Assembly (NCBI GenBank): GCA_036009045.1
Contig: DASYML010000008.1
Coordinates: forward strand, 5,665 to 69,664
DNA from: DASYML01 sp036009045
GTDB lineage: Bacteria; Acidobacteriota; Blastocatellia; Pyrinomonadales; Pyrinomonadaceae
DNA: 64,000 bases
Reading direction: 5' to 3'
In this document: piece after piece, positions 17,717-25,246 of the stretch
How positions within the stretch are numbered: the first letter of the stretch is position 1
How the letters are laid out: the number at the start of each line of letters is the position of its first letter
Program-made: the position numbers and the translations under genes
Notes under the pieces: model-generated
What the model was told of the DNA's origin: nothing
Seen by the model: the letters and a program-made list of their open reading frames with translations, nothing else
Databases searched by the model: none

Positions 17717-18154
17717 ATGTCTAAGAGTATCAAAGACAGTGGCGCTCGCAAGAGCGCCTTTTTAGGTATGCCTCATGGAACGGCGGCCAACCGTTTAAGA
17801 AAGTCCGTCCTCTTCCATCTGCTACAGAAGCATGAAAAGAATATTTGTTTCAAATGCTCAGAGCGGATTGAGACCGCAGACGAACTCAGCATCGAACACA
17901 AGCAACCGTGGGAAGGCATCAGCCTTGAACTCTACTGGTCAATGGACAACATAGCTTTCTCACATCTGCGTTGTAATCGCCCGCACCGTTACAGGGGCGA
18001 TGGAACAAGTAGACGTAAAGTCGGACCCGAAGGCACTGCGTGGTGCCGGAAGTGTCAGGCTTTTCGGACCGTAGCTGAATTCAATCGCAATAGATGTCGT
18101 TGGAATGGACTGCAATCCTGGTGCAAGCCTTGTTCTAATAAGCGCGCTAGATAG
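17717..18154 (+). CDS. HNH endonuclease-like protein next to a tRNA
   Basis: A 145-residue protein starting at ATG 17717, only 17 bases after the tRNA; the longer open frame runs through the tRNA and is rejected. An HNH-type core is visible: CFKCSERIE, then IEHKQPW (catalytic His region), then MDNIAFSHLRCN (Asn/His and second Cys pair). A second zinc-finger-like element follows, WCRKCQAF ... WCKPC, near the C-terminus. HNH proteins nick or cut DNA and occur in mobile introns, phages and defence. There is no clear shine-dalgarno. The position flush against a tRNA 3' end suggests insertion at the tRNA, but no integrase or attachment repeat is visible. Confidence 0.75.
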   Translation: MSKSIKDSGARKSAFLGMPHGTAANRLRKSVLFHLLQKHEKNICFKCSERIETADELSIEHKQPWEGISLELYWSMDNIAFSHLRCNRPHRYRGDGTSRRKVGPEGTAWCRKCQAFRTVAEFNRNRCRWNGLQSWCKPCSNKRAR

Positions 18155-18241
18155 CCGTGACGCGCAGCCTTCACTTTGTTCAATTCTGAGCGAGTCTGAG
18201 CGAGTTGGGCCAATCAATTTAAACGGAATCCCACAAAAATC

Positions 18242-18271
18242 TTGACAGCGCAGGGGCCAGCCTGTTATAAG
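18242..18271 (+). promoter_or_regulatory. Strong sigma70-like promoter of the TonB receptor gene
   Basis: A perfect TTGACA, an 18-base spacer, and TATAAG. The predicted transcription start is near 18278, immediately before a long palindrome and about 290 bases before the receptor start codon. Confidence 0.65.
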
Positions 18272-18283
18272 CCATGCATCCAG

Positions 18284-18307
18284 TTAACCGTTTACGTAAA
18301 CGCTTAA
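18284..18307 (+). promoter_or_regulatory. LacI-type operator candidate
   Basis: A 24-base palindrome with a perfect 14-base core, CGTTTACGTAAACG, flanked by TTAA on both sides (one mismatched pair). The central CG and the length fit LacI/GalR operators. It lies just downstream of the predicted start site, where a bound repressor would block transcription. The LacI gene at 30678 in this locus is the natural candidate to bind it. Confidence 0.6.
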
Positions 18308-18566
18308 ATAGCTTTCCGTCGTTGTTTTCTTACAAGTCTTTTGGAGCGGCCATCTGTTAACCGAAAGGGCGGTCCGGGGTCTCCCTTTTGGGATAGGCCC
18401 CAGGCGCTCGGATGTTCGCTCGAAGCTTTGAAACGCGCCCAGGCGTGAGAAAAGTTGGGGGGGAAAGCTTTCCTTCCGGGACGCGCAAAGCGTGCGGACA
18501 ACTGGCAAACTTTCTTTTTACTACTTGCCTGCTCGATGCAAGGTCGAGTTATCCAAAGGGGGAAGC
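18308..18566 (+). other. Long leader of the TonB receptor mRNA
   Basis: About 260 untranslated bases between operator and start codon. A compact hairpin can be drawn near 18375-18402 (GGGGTCTCCC TTTT GGGATAGGCCCC), and several G-rich and A-rich blocks follow. It matches no riboswitch I recognise. It may be a structured regulatory leader or simply a long 5' UTR. Confidence 0.4.
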
Positions 18567-21500
18567 ATGAAATCTGACAGGGCCTTTTCGATTGCGTTGC
18601 TCGCAGCGCTGTTGCTGCTGCTGATGTGTGCGGTTCCGGCTTTAGCCCAGAGCGACCGTGGGACGGTCACGGGCACGGTCACGGACCCGAACGGGGCGGC
18701 TGTGCCTAATGCCAAAGTCACCGCCACCAACCTCAACTCCAACGAGGTGAGGGAAACGACGACGAGCGATGAGGGCACTTATACGCTGCCCGAATTGAAG
18801 GCCGACCCTTACAGGATTTCCGTAGAGTTGCAGGGCTTCAAGACCGCCACGGCGAATGATGTGATCGTCGCCGTACAGGTCACACGACGCGCGGACTTTA
18901 AGCTGGAGATAGGCGAGGTCAGCAACGTCGTGACCGTCTCAGCCGACGCGACGCCGGTCCTCCAAACGGACACCCCCGTACGCCAGACCAACGTCACGGA
19001 GCGACAGGTCAAGGAACTGCCCTTGCTCGTTACGTCGGAAGCGGCAGGGCGCACCCCGCTCGCCTTCATCTTCCTCGACAGCAACGTGACGGCGGGCAGC
19101 AGCGGCACCGGCAGCAACAATGCGACCAACGCCTCCAACTTTAGAATCAACGGCGGGCAGGGACTCGGCACGGAAATTCTGATTGACGGCGCGGCCACGC
19201 GGCGCACGCAAAAGGGGACCTTCTTCACGGAGGTCGCTCCCGGCCCGAACGCTTACCAGGAGTTCACGCTCTCGACCAGCAGCTACTCCGCCGAATTCGG
19301 CAACTCCTCCGGGGGCGTCGTCAACTTTACGCTCAAGTCCGGCGGCAACGCGTATCACGGTGAGGTCTATGACCTCTTTCAAAACAACGCTCTCAACGCC
19401 AATAGCTTTCTGAACAACGCGCAGGGGTTGCAGATCAACCGCGACCACCAGCATGATTTCGGCGGCAATATTGGCGGGCCAATCATGCTGCCGCGCTTCG
19501 GCGAGGGTGGGCCAACGCACTACAGCGGCAAGGACCGCGCCTTCTTCTTTTTCAATTTTGAGGGCTATCGCTTCGCGCAGGGCGAGAACGTGCTCGTCTC
19601 CGTCCCGACCCTCAGAATGAGACAGGGAGACTTCGGCGAACTGCTGACGGACCCGGAAATCCTGCGCCGCAACGGTGGGCCAATCTTCATCTACGACCCG
19701 ACGATGCCCGTCAACGCGCGCAACCAGATTCCGGGCAACGACCTGCGCGGGTACATCAGCCCCGTCACGGGCGGGTCCATCATAGACCCCGTCGGCTTTA
19801 ATATCGCTCAGTTCTTCCCGACGCCGAATCGTCCGGGCGTGTTCCGCAACTATCTGGCCTCGACCACCGTCCCGAACACGATGAACAACCCGACCTTTAA
19901 GCTCGATTTCATCCTGACGCCGAAACAGCGACTGGCCTTCAGCTACTCCTTCCGCAACAACACGCGCATCAACGGGGGCGCGCCGCGCTTCCCCGCGCCG
20001 TTCGTCGGCGACGGAGTCTGGAACCAGTTCTTTAAATCGCAGTTCTTCCGTTTACAACATGACTACACGATTGGGCCAACGCTGCTCAATCACTTCAACG
20101 CTGGTTACAACCGCTATGATGTCGCCAACCGGAATTTCACGGAAGGCTTCAACGAACTATCGCTCGGCTTCCGTCCAGGCTCTATACAGAACAAGGCTTT
20201 TCCGAAGATAGCTTTTCCGGGCTACGGCGACGCGGCGGACCCATTCAATCCGAACGTGCGCGCCTACCAGGGCATCGGCTCGACCTTCTTCAGCGACCGG
20301 CTGCGCGATAACGCCGCCGAACTCTCGGACTTTGTGACCTATGTGCATGGACGACAGACGATGAAGTTCGGCGCGGACGTTCGTTCGGCGCAGTTCAACG
20401 TTCATCAATTGCTGGACCCAGGCGGCGAGATTAACTTTCGCGCCAACCAGACGGCCAACAACTGTTGCGATATTCCGAGCCAGGGCTTTCCGATTGCGAG
20501 TCTCCTGACGGGCGCGACAGAGTTCTCCTTCAATAGCCAGCAGACGATAGATCCGGGTTGGCGTCAGTTCACACAGTCCTACTTTGTCCAGGACGATATT
20601 AAGGTGAGCCAGCGACTGACCTTGAACGCGGGGATACGCTACGACTTGCCGGGCCTGCGTCATGAATCGCACGACCGCTTTCGGGGCTTCGACCCGACCG
20701 TGCCGAATCCTGCGGCGGGCAATCGTCTCGGCGCGATTGTCGGCGCGGGCGGCCAGAGCGGATTACAGGCCCAGTATAAGACTCTCGCCAAGCCGGATTA
20801 TTCCAACATCGGACCGCGCATCGGATTCGCTTACTCGCTCAATGATCGAACGGTCTTGCGCGGCGGCATCGGTCTCTACTACGCGCCGGTGCTCTACGGC
20901 TTCGGCGGCAACAACACGCTGACCGAAGGGACCATCGGTTACAACTCGCCGCGCCCCGCCAACATCAACGGCGGCGCGGACGCCAACCCGGACCTCTTCC
21001 TGCGAAACTACAGGAGTATGCCGGGGATTGACCCGAACGGCCAGTTCATCGGCAGCGACATTGATTACTTCGACAAAAACTTCAAGACCGGGCGCACGCT
21101 GCAATATGGCGTGGACATACAGCGCGAACTGCCCTACAACTTCGCGCTCCAACTGAGCTACACGGGACACCGTGCATCGCGTCTGAGGTCCGATCTCGGA
21201 CGCATCAACGCCGTGCCTCTCAACGCTCTCAAACTCGGCTTCGAGTTATTGAACAAGCCGCTCCGCGATGTCACGGCGGCGGAGCGTGCCTTCGCGCAGA
21301 GCGCGGGCATCACGCTCGCGGCCAGCCCCGGCGCGGTCTTTACAGGTTTCGACGGCAGCGTGGGCCAATCGTTGAAGCCTTTCCCGCAGTACGGCTTCAT
21401 ACGCAATCAGCTTGAGAGCCAGGGACACAGTTGGTACAACGCCGCGACCATCAAACTCGACCGCCGATTCGCGCGCGGCATCCAGTTCGGTCTCTCCTAC

Positions 21501-22274
21501 ACTTTCTCTAAGCTCATCACGGATGCATCCGAAGACCTCTTCGGCGGCTCGCCCATCGGGAGCATCATCCAGAATCCATACGACCGCAACTCTTTGAGGT
21601 CCGTCTCGCCCAACAGCATCCCGCACGTCTTCGTCGTCAACTACCTGCTTGAGCTTCCCTTCGGTAAAGGCAAGCGCTTTCTCAATCAGGGACGCTGGGC
21701 TGACTTCTTCTTCGGCGGCTTCCAGTTGAGCGGCATTCAGCGCTATCAATCAGGCTTGCCGCTAGTCATACGCCTGACCGGGCAGGATGCCTTTACGGGG
21801 AGTGGGCCAACCGGCTTCAACACGGACATCCGTCCCAACCTGACCGGGCAGCCGATTCTGACGAACAACACTCAACTGGTCAACGGTCGCGCGCAAATCT
21901 TCAACCCGAACGCTTTCTCAACTCCGCCGAGTTTTAATCGCAACGCACCGCCGGAGTTTGTCGGCGGCTCGATCAATCCCGCCTACATTAGTTACTACGC
22001 GGACCCGTTGCGATTCTTCGGCAACGCCCCGGCGGTCCTTGACCGTGCGCGCGACCTGCCCTTCCTGAGCGAAAATATCAGCCTGCTCAAGAAAACGCGT
22101 CTCACCGAAACCATGACGCTGGAGTTGGGCGCGGAGGCTTTCAATATCTTCAACCGCCACCGGCTCAACCAACCGGGCAGCGATCTCAACGAGGGAGTCG
22201 GCTTCAGCTTCTCAAGCATTGATGCCGGATATGGCCCACGCATCGTCCAGATTCGCGTGCGCTTCATCTACTAG
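18567..22274 (+). CDS. TonB-dependent receptor with carboxypeptidase-regulatory-like N-terminal domain
   Basis: Outer-membrane active transporter, 1235 residues. The start ATG 18567 follows AAAGGGGGAAG; a 28-residue signal peptide ends PALAQ. Residues about 30-120 form a CarboxypepD_reg (Oar-like) beta-sandwich: GTVTGTVTDPNGAAVPNAKV, then DEGTYTLPELKADPY. A TonB plug domain follows (about 120-270, RQVKELPLLVTSEAAGR) and then a long 22-strand barrel. The chain ends RVRFIY, the aromatic terminus needed for barrel assembly. This architecture is typical of Acidobacteriota and functionally parallels SusC, though no SusD is adjacent. As first gene of the sugar locus it probably imports oligosaccharides; the exact ligand is inferred from the downstream genes. 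Confidence 0.92.
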   Translation: MKSDRAFSIALLAALLLLLMCAVPALAQSDRGTVTGTVTDPNGAAVPNAKVTATNLNSNEVRETTTSDEGTYTLPELKADPYRISVELQGFKTATANDVIVAVQVTRRADFKLEIGEVSNVVTVSADATPVLQTDTPVRQTNVTERQVKELPLLVTSEAAGRTPLAFIFLDSNVTAGSSGTGSNNATNASNFRINGGQGLGTEILIDGAATRRTQKGTFFTEVAPGPNAYQEFTLSTSSYSAEFGNSSGGVVNFTLKSGGNAYHGEVYDLFQNNALNANSFLNNAQGLQINRDHQHDFGGNIGGPIMLPRFGEGGPTHYSGKDRAFFFFNFEGYRFAQGENVLVSVPTLRMRQGDFGELLTDPEILRRNGGPIFIYDPTMPVNARNQIPGNDLRGYISPVTGGSIIDPVGFNIAQFFPTPNRPGVFRNYLASTTVPNTMNNPTFKLDFILTPKQRLAFSYSFRNNTRINGGAPRFPAPFVGDGVWNQFFKSQFFRLQHDYTIGPTLLNHFNAGYNRYDVANRNFTEGFNELSLGFRPGSIQNKAFPKIAFPGYGDAADPFNPNVRAYQGIGSTFFSDRLRDNAAELSDFVTYVHGRQTMKFGADVRSAQFNVHQLLDPGGEINFRANQTANNCCDIPSQGFPIASLLTGATEFSFNSQQTIDPGWRQFTQSYFVQDDIKVSQRLTLNAGIRYDLPGLRHESHDRFRGFDPTVPNPAAGNRLGAIVGAGGQSGLQAQYKTLAKPDYSNIGPRIGFAYSLNDRTVLRGGIGLYYAPVLYGFGGNNTLTEGTIGYNSPRPANINGGADANPDLFLRNYRSMPGIDPNGQFIGSDIDYFDKNFKTGRTLQYGVDIQRELPYNFALQLSYTGHRASRLRSDLGRINAVPLNALKLGFELLNKPLRDVTAAERAFAQSAGITLAASPGAVFTGFDGSVGQSLKPFPQYGFIRNQLESQGHSWYNAATIKLDRRFARGIQFGLSYTFSKLITDASEDLFGGSPIGSIIQNPYDRNSLRSVSPNSIPHVFVVNYLLELPFGKGKRFLNQGRWADFFFGGFQLSGIQRYQSGLPLVIRLTGQDAFTGSGPTGFNTDIRPNLTGQPILTNNTQLVNGRAQIFNPNAFSTPPSFNRNAPPEFVGGSINPAYISYYADPLRFFGNAPAVLDRARDLPFLSENISLLKKTRLTETMTLELGAEAFNIFNRHRLNQPGSDLNEGVGFSFSSIDAGYGPRIVQIRVRFIY

Positions 22275-22380
22275 TCAACACGGTCTGAGAGGCGAACGGC
22301 GCGGGAAAGTGTCCATCAACTCTTCCCGCGCCGCTCGTCTTTTAACGGCGAGACAGTGAGGCCCAAGAGCGGTTGACGAT

Positions 22381-24162
22381 ATGGAAAAGACAGTCAGGCG
22401 CAGAGCTACAGCGGAGGGGGCGCAGAGCGTCAAGCGATACTCTCCGCGCGTCCTCTATACTGCCTCTGCGGTGAATTATTTTCCGCGTACGCTCAATAAC
22501 GGATTCAACTCTCATACACAATCCGAACGTTCGACGCGCATCGCATCCGTCTTCTCCTTAATCTTCTCGCTCTCCTTCATCATCGGAACGTGGAGCACGG
22601 CGCTTGCCGTTCAGGCCCAGACCGCTCCCGCGAAAGAGAAGGCCGCAGCGCTCGTCAACGAAGGAGCGGCGGCGCTCGAACGCGACGATTTAAACGCGGC
22701 CCGTCAATCATTCCAACGCGCTCTCGAAGTTGACAGGGACAACGTCGCGGCGCACACCTACCTCGGCGTCATCGCTGACCGCGAAGGCAATCTGGTCGAG
22801 GCCGAAAAACATTTTTCCGCAGCCGCCATCGCCGCCCCTCTCTCGCCCGAAGCGCGCAATAATCACGGCGCGATATTGCTCCGCATGGGCCGCCGGGAAC
22901 AGGCCGCGACTCAATTTGAAATCTCTCTGCGTCTAGACAAAAACCAGCCCAGCGCGCTCATCAATCTGGCCCAGATTCGCTTTGCCGCCAACACGCCTGA
23001 AGGACTCCAACAGGCGCGCGAACTATTAGAAAGAGCGCGCGCCATCGCGCCCGACGCGCAGATCGCGCGCGACCTTCTGGTGATCGCGCTGCGCCAGCGC
23101 GAGACAACTGCGGCGGCACGTTTTTACGCTGACTATAAAGAACAGATAGCGGGCGCGCGGGGCCGTCTCATCGAACCGCAGGCGCGTGCGGAACTCGGCG
23201 CGGCGCTGCTCGGCGCGGGCCTCGCGGATGAAGCCGTCAACGAATTGAACGCCTCGTTGCAGGCCGCCCCGAACAGCGCGGATGTCATACTCCTGCTCGC
23301 GCGTGCTCACATGGCACGCAAAGACATACAGGCTGCGGGCCGCACGCTGGAAGGGGCCGTCGCGCGCGGCCTTGAGGCTGGTCCAATTTACGCCGCGCTG
23401 GCGGATGTCTACGAGATGAGCGGGCACGTCGAGAACGCCATCCCGGCGATGCGTCTCGCCATCGAGCGCGACCCGCGCAACGAGCAATATCGCTTCCGCT
23501 ACGGGATGCTCCTGACGGATACGCAGGCGCCCGGCGCAGCCGTCCTCCGCTTGCAGGAAGCGCTCAAGATCTTTCCCAATTCGGCGCGTCTCTGGTTCGC
23601 CCTCGGCATCGCGCACTTCGCGGACCATAACGCCGAAGAGGCCGCCAGAGATTTTCAGCATGCGCTTGAAGCCGACCGGAAGTTTGCGCCCGCGCTCGCT
23701 TACATAGGCATGACGGAGGCGGAGCAGGGCCAGTACGCGCGCGCCATTGAGGACTACGAACGAGCGCTCGCCGTTGACGAAAAATTAACGGTCGCGCACT
23801 ACCTTCTGGCCGACGCGATTCTCAAGGAAACTTCGCCGGACCTCTCGCGCGCCGAATCGCATCTCCAGCGCGCCGTCGCACTGGACCAATCATTCGCGCC
23901 CGCGCGTCTCGCGCTTGGCAAACTCTATGTGCGCCTTAATCGCCTTGAGGATGCCGTCGCACAGCTTGAGCGCGTCATCGCTTTAAATCCGAATCTGGCT
24001 GAGGCGCACTATCAACTTGGCCGCGTCTACACACGCCTCAAGCGCGAGCGCGAGGCACAGGTCGCGCTCGCAACCTTCAAGCGCCTCAGCGACGAGCAGA
24101 AAGAGCAGGCGCAAAACGAGCGGCGCGAGATTGTCCGCCGTCTCGCCAACGTGATGTTTTAA
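22381..24162 (+). CDS. Secreted TPR repeat protein
   Basis: Tandem TPR helices run from about residue 85 to the C-terminus (ALVNEGAAALERDDLNAARQ and at least eight related units such as AEAHYQLGRVYTRLKREREA). A hydrophobic segment at about 55-78 followed by VQAQ looks like a signal peptide. The first 30 codons read through a degenerate family B palindrome, so translation more likely begins further down, for example at GTG 22471; the true start is unsettled. The TPR superhelix binds protein or glycan partners. Its place directly after the TonB receptor suggests a periplasmic accessory role. No catalytic residues are seen. Confidence 0.8.
   Translation: MEKTVRRRATAEGAQSVKRYSPRVLYTASAVNYFPRTLNNGFNSHTQSERSTRIASVFSLIFSLSFIIGTWSTALAVQAQTAPAKEKAAALVNEGAAALERDDLNAARQSFQRALEVDRDNVAAHTYLGVIADREGNLVEAEKHFSAAAIAAPLSPEARNNHGAILLRMGRREQAATQFEISLRLDKNQPSALINLAQIRFAANTPEGLQQARELLERARAIAPDAQIARDLLVIALRQRETTAAARFYADYKEQIAGARGRLIEPQARAELGAALLGAGLADEAVNELNASLQAAPNSADVILLLARAHMARKDIQAAGRTLEGAVARGLEAGPIYAALADVYEMSGHVENAIPAMRLAIERDPRNEQYRFRYGMLLTDTQAPGAAVLRLQEALKIFPNSARLWFALGIAHFADHNAEEAARDFQHALEADRKFAPALAYIGMTEAEQGQYARAIEDYERALAVDEKLTVAHYLLADAILKETSPDLSRAESHLQRAVALDQSFAPARLALGKLYVRLNRLEDAVAQLERVIALNPNLAEAHYQLGRVYTRLKREREAQVALATFKRLSDEQKEQAQNERREIVRRLANVMF
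22391..22478. repeat. Degenerate family B palindrome, copy 7
   Basis: CGCAGAGCTACAGCGGAGG on the left and CCTCTATACTGCCTCTGCGG on the right keep the outline of family B with many changes. It overlaps the 5' codons of the TPR reading frame. Confidence 0.55.
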
Positions 24163-24170
24163 GTGGGGAG

Positions 24171-24240
24171 TCTGAGAGTCTAGAGTCGGGAGTCTGAAAG
24201 TTTTAAAGTTTGAAGTCTGAAGTCTTGAGTATGAGGTTTT
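24171..24240. repeat. Word-repeat (GAGTCTGAGAGTC type), family D copy
   Basis: Iterated words GGGAGTCTGAGAGTCTAGAGTC followed by AAGTTTGAAGTCTGAAGTC. The complementary arm seen in other family D copies is missing, so this is a one-sided or decayed copy. Confidence 0.55.
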
Positions 24241-24297
24241 GATTTGAGGGGCTGGCTCTTTGTGTCAGTTCCGAGTTATCAGCGAGGGGGTTTCTGT

Positions 24298-25005
24298 ATG
24301 TTGATTTTTTCTCGTCTTGTTTCGTGCTGCATGATTCTCTGTGGTGCGGTGATGATGGCGAGCGCGCAGCAGCCAGCCGCTTCACAGGGTCAAACCGGGG
24401 CGCAGGCTCAGGGTGCGCCCGTGGTTGACGAGTGGAGCGACGATTTTGACGGGAACGCTCTGGACCAAACCAAGTGGGAGCGTTTCACTTTTGAAGGAGC
24501 GAGCGGCGGCAAGATCGAAGTCAAAGAGGGGCAGCTACGTCAGCGCGGGATGGGCGGCTCGCGCTTCGGCGTGCGCAGTAAGCAGGGCTTTACCAGCGAC
24601 CGTTTCATCGTCGAAGCGACGGTCGCCAGGGTCGGCACGGCGCTTCCCGAAGAGGGCCAGAAAAGTCTCCCCCTGGGCTTTGCGACCATCTCCATCATGT
24701 TCGACAGCACGGGCCGCAATCGCATCGAGTGGATTCTCACCAGCGAAGGCACGTTCGAGGCATGGTCCGTGATTGACGGCAGGGGCGAGCGCCTGGACAA
24801 CCGCAAGCTCGGAACCAAGGTAGAGCATCCGACGCTCGGCATCGTCCGTCGCGGCGATGAATTCTTCTTCATGCTCAACGGCCAGCCGGGCCTGCAAAAG
24901 ACCATCAAGAATCTGCCGCGCTCTTTTCACGTCATGCTCTACGGCTTCGGCTCATCGGAAAACAACTGGGACAACGTGCGCGTCGTGACGCCCAAACAGT
25001 CCTGA
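24298..25005 (+). CDS. Secreted concanavalin-like (laminin-G/DUF1349-type) protein
   Basis: 235 residues from ATG 24298, which has GCGAGGGGG upstream. A signal peptide (FSRLVSCCMILCGAVMMASAQ) is followed by a Gln/Ala-rich linker. The mature domain begins DEWSDDFDGNALDQTKWERFT, the classic opening of concanavalin-A-like beta-sandwich domains, and ends ENNWDNVRVV. No glycosidase catalytic signature (such as ExDxxE of GH16) is visible. It is therefore more likely carbohydrate binding than catalytic. It lies between the receptor/TPR pair and a secreted GH2 enzyme. Confidence 0.7.
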   Translation: MLIFSRLVSCCMILCGAVMMASAQQPAASQGQTGAQAQGAPVVDEWSDDFDGNALDQTKWERFTFEGASGGKIEVKEGQLRQRGMGGSRFGVRSKQGFTSDRFIVEATVARVGTALPEEGQKSLPLGFATISIMFDSTGRNRIEWILTSEGTFEAWSVIDGRGERLDNRKLGTKVEHPTLGIVRRGDEFFFMLNGQPGLQKTIKNLPRSFHVMLYGFGSSENNWDNVRVVTPKQS

Positions 25006-25069
25006 CTGACAGTAGCTGTTTTGGAAAATAGTTAAGAGACCTACTTTCATTGGATGAAGGCGAAATTGT

Positions 25070-25172
25070 GAACTCACCATCGCAGACACAGAGAGCACAG
25101 AGTCAGCACAGAGAAATTGATTCAACAACTCTGTGCGTCCTCTGTGCTCTCTGTGTCTGCGGTGGTGAACTC
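25070..25172. repeat. Family B palindrome, copy 3
   Basis: CTCACCATCGCAGACACAGA ... TCTGTGTCTGCGGTGGTGA with inner CAGCACAGAG/CTCTGTG words. Weaker outer arms may extend to about 25025 and 25210. It lies between the lectin-like gene and the first GH2 gene. Confidence 0.8.
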
Positions 25173-25246
25173 CTCTTTCATAAGCGGTCAAGACAAACTG
25201 AATCACTAACTGACGAAATCAAGTACAGACAGATGTATCGCGCCGG

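Noticed and set aside
18567..25005. Classical Bacteroidota SusC/SusD PUL
   Set aside because: No SusD-like lipoprotein is present; the receptor has the Oar-like acidobacterial architecture.
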